64,000 bases of DNA from the NCBI GenBank assembly GCA_003344405.1, contig NOWV01000013.1, positions 496,001 through 560,000 of the forward strand, read 5' to 3'. The notes under the pieces were generated by a model. It was not told where the DNA came from. It was given only the letters and a program-made list of their open reading frames with translations, and did not search any database. Positions 61,286-64,000 of this stretch are shown piece after piece. This DNA comes from Trichoplax sp. H2. Lineage: Eukaryota > Placozoa > Uniplacotomia > Trichoplacea. A program made the translations under genes and the position numbers. Every line of letters begins with the position of its first letter. Position 1 is the stretch's first letter.

Positions 61286-64000
61286 AGTAATGGTAGAAGA
61301 TTGAATTCCGATGTTGAATTCTTTTGAACCTTTTCAAAATTTTTATAATTGTTCGATGATAAAAAAATAATCATCATCCGTAACGCAAGGTAATCTTATT
61401 TAATAATATCGTTAAAATTTGAATGGGCAAAGCCTTTCGTCAAATGCGGCCACTCGTATTTATGAATTGGTAATAGCAATTCTCTTAAAACGTATACTAC
61501 ATAATTGATGAAAGACGAACGTCGATAATTTTTATTTTTGGCCAGCTGCATAAGTTAGCGTTACCTGCAGAGTGCAGACAGTCAATGGCGAGACGCATCA
61601 TAAACCAAAAATTTTTTCGCTTTCAAAAATAATAAATATTAGATCCATAAAAATGTTTTTTTAAGTTGCAGACAATAATACCATCTCAATCTGGATACAG
61701 CGCAGCATGCGCCCAAATCCTATTTTGATTCCCTCTCACAAATGGATATGCTATAAAGTACAGTACAGTAAATGAGTTTTGAAATAAAGTACATACTGTA
61801 AATGTGAGAGCTACCTACAAAATTATAGCCAAGTTATCTCCATAAATGAACTTAACGTAGCATATGTGGACAATTATAATCATTATTTATGCAATAAATT
61901 ATTAATACTGGTCGATTTGCGTTGAAATTTCAAGACCAATATTTAGGCTTTTACCGTGCGCTTCTAACCTGTTACGATTTATCGTTAATTGATAAATACA
62001 ATCGACAGCCGTAAAGCTAATAACTTTAATCTTCATCTGCTATTATACTAAATTCAATGTTCGCACAGTATAAAATTAAAAAACTTCATGATAGTATGCT
62101 ATGATCGTAACCTTTCTTACTTAGCATTTCTGTATACCGAAAAGTACAGAATTGCAATTCTTCAACTCTCGGTTTGTAAACTCTAGCTCATCTTGCATAT
62201 GATGGATAGGAGAATAAAAGGCCTTTTTCCTACCTCTACGGTTTAATCTTGTTGGAATTATTTAGAAATGCATATGTCGGCAATGATGACCATAGCTATT
62301 GTGAGTACCAAGTAGTAATTGGTACCGCCATCATGATTATCATAATAATCACTAATCACTGATTAATGGATTATTACGGGGAGCAATCAGTTCTATAATT
62401 GTACTGTACATACGTGTAGAGTCTGCTTCATAGCCCCAAATTAATTTATTTTCTCAGTATAGAATCATAACGATATGGCGTTGATTATATAGTATTTGCT
62501 AGTAAATAATTATATTTCATTTTAGTATCACGACTACATCATCGGTCTGGTCTTCATGGTTGTACTTGCTAATTGGAAACACTGTTCGACATGGTTGTGC
62601 AGATAATCTTCTATTGCAAAATATACACTGATTAAGGTAGAATACTGTAATAGATCATAATAAATACACCATTTGTAGCGTACTGAATATTTTTTTTATT
62701 CTGAATGATTCACTGCAAGCTTTCGTGAAATAAGATCAAATTACCATCATTTCAGTTAGGCCTGATTCGATCACCATACTAAAGAATAAAATTGAGCTTT
62801 GAAAGCATCAATGCCGTAAAGTGCGATATTGCGTGCTTCTAGTCGTAACAAACTTTGCATAGAAATGTAATCAGATATCGGACTAGATGTTTATAATTTT
62901 TCACGGTAATCGCAAATATAGGATGTTTATTAATTTATGAGTGCTTAACGTGTTACGATCGGTAAACAAAATATTTGAGAAGAGACAATGTAGCTCTACG
63001 TATTGTGCTTAAGGTAATACAGTATGACTGTTTTGATCGGATCATCATTTTAAGCTAGTACTATACGATAATAGTTTATCTATCAAAGCCAGATCATACG
63101 GTAGGATCTTTCAATTAGCCAATAATGCTTTATTATAGATATTAGGCGTTTCTTCTCTTTTTCATATGAGTATTGTATTTTAGCAGTATTCAGGAAAGCT
63201 ATCACATTAAGAAGTTGAAAACAACACGTGAAGCCAAATAACAATAACAATACCTTTTTAATTCGTATTCAGGGAAGTAATCGGTGCTATTTTGAAGCCC
63301 GTATTTGTCATCATGTTCAACTTTAGTGATAAAATAAAATATTAATTGTAAGAAAGAGTGAGAACTTTTCCCTTACTTGTGATTCTGAAATTAATCATCA
63401 TCGTCAAATGTTAAAACAAGTAAAAATAGCTATTACCCTAATAATTGTAATGTATTTGCTTACTTTGTCTTCTATTGACAGACATTGCGTTCTAGTAAAC
63501 AGTCTAGTTCATTGAAACTATTGTTATTCTAAGTGATCTAAAATATGCAATAGGCTTTTTGTTCATGATTATATACATCTAAAATTTCTGATAAATAGGC
63601 GTTGCGCTTAATGGCTTCTATAAATATAAGGTACAGATTTTGATCCTGTTATTAGTGGATAATACTGAAATTAAGAGCTATCTTAAATAAATAAACGTAT
63701 TAGATCAAAGTATCTTGAAAACTGGCATACCGTACTACCCATCTGAATGTTTAGGCAACATCTACGTACAGTCTATGATCTATAGAACAGTATTGTCTAA
63801 CGATCTGATTCTTTCGTTATTCTATTGAGTTACACAGCTAATAGCACAATACTTTTGCTATTCTATCTCACAATCTATATTATATATGTACTCTATAAAT
63901 ATATTTATTTCTGGGAGCTATTCCACCTGATCTAATATTGTTTGGGTCACGATCCGTGGCAAAACGCTGTTATTCTCATTGTATTAGTCGATCAGTAATT

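Larger units (their letters stand above)
58190..64000. other. Upstream of receptor B; repeats and AT-rich DNA, no gene seen
   Basis: It holds pentamer clusters at 58756-58985 and 60450-61285. Overlapping open frames on both strands near 60050-60353 have no signature and are not called. From 61300 to the end the sequence is AT-rich, with no exon I can support. Confidence 0.5.

Noticed and set aside
62730-62880. Minus-strand stretch resembling the sequence before L1 exon 2 of receptor A
   Set aside because: Similarity is short, and no L1 coding follows downstream on the minus strand, so there is no support for a third receptor copy.
1-64000. CRISPR arrays, operons, bacterial insertion sequences, tRNA genes
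   Set aside because: No regular spaced direct repeats, no bacterial gene layout and no convincing tRNA cloverleaf; the intron-containing genes show this is animal nuclear DNA.

Overview
This window is nuclear DNA of an animal. It is AT-rich, its genes are split by short GT-AG introns, and the identifiable proteins are metazoan: two insulin-receptor-type tyrosine kinases with extracellular L1/Cys-rich/L2/fibronectin domains, an adhesion-type GPCR, a rhodopsin-type GPCR, FEM1, hydroxylysine kinase, CIAO2A and mitochondrial ribosomal protein S29 (DAP3). The compact AT-rich layout and divergent but recognisable animal genes suggest an early-branching animal, most likely a placozoan of the Trichoplax/Hoilungia group. 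That assignment is inference, not proof.

Layout from left to right. At 79-646 lies a solo LTR with a perfect 5-bp target duplication. An adhesion-type GPCR follows on the + strand, with its 7TM part at 4813-6591 and tentative ectodomain exons from 1985. Hydroxylysine kinase (HYKK, minus) is at 7861-9198. A block rich in TACTG/CAGTA pentamers precedes FEM1 (+, 11773-14151). CIAO2A (minus, six small exons, 15505-17233) has no long open frame and was found by splice reconstruction. A class A GPCR (minus, 19987-24623) has an intron that holds a 20-N assembly gap flanked by two near-identical ~0.7 kb blocks. One block carries an LTR insertion and the other the empty site, which looks like two haplotypes joined in the assembly. 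A second repeat-rich block with a foldback element (27.7-28.5 kb) precedes DAP3/MRPS29 (+, 28865-33080).

The right half is dominated by two tandem insulin-receptor-like genes on the minus strand (A at 34449-45100, B at 49472-58189). I could rebuild both as 26-exon open frames with the same intron phases, encoding about 1449 and 1446 residues. Both keep the kinase catalytic residues, the YxxxYY activation loop, an NPxY juxtamembrane motif and an alpha-CT-like insulin-binding helix. Neither shows the multibasic alpha/beta cleavage site, which is replaced by a Thr/Ser-rich stretch. Between them lie another solo LTR (47358-47799) and unidentified coding-like exons. The last 6 kb holds mainly pentamer-repeat clusters and no gene I can support.

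The genes do not form one pathway. Two are receptor-kinase paralogues, two are GPCRs, and the rest are housekeeping genes: iron-sulfur assembly, mitochondrial translation, lysine catabolism and ubiquitin-dependent turnover.
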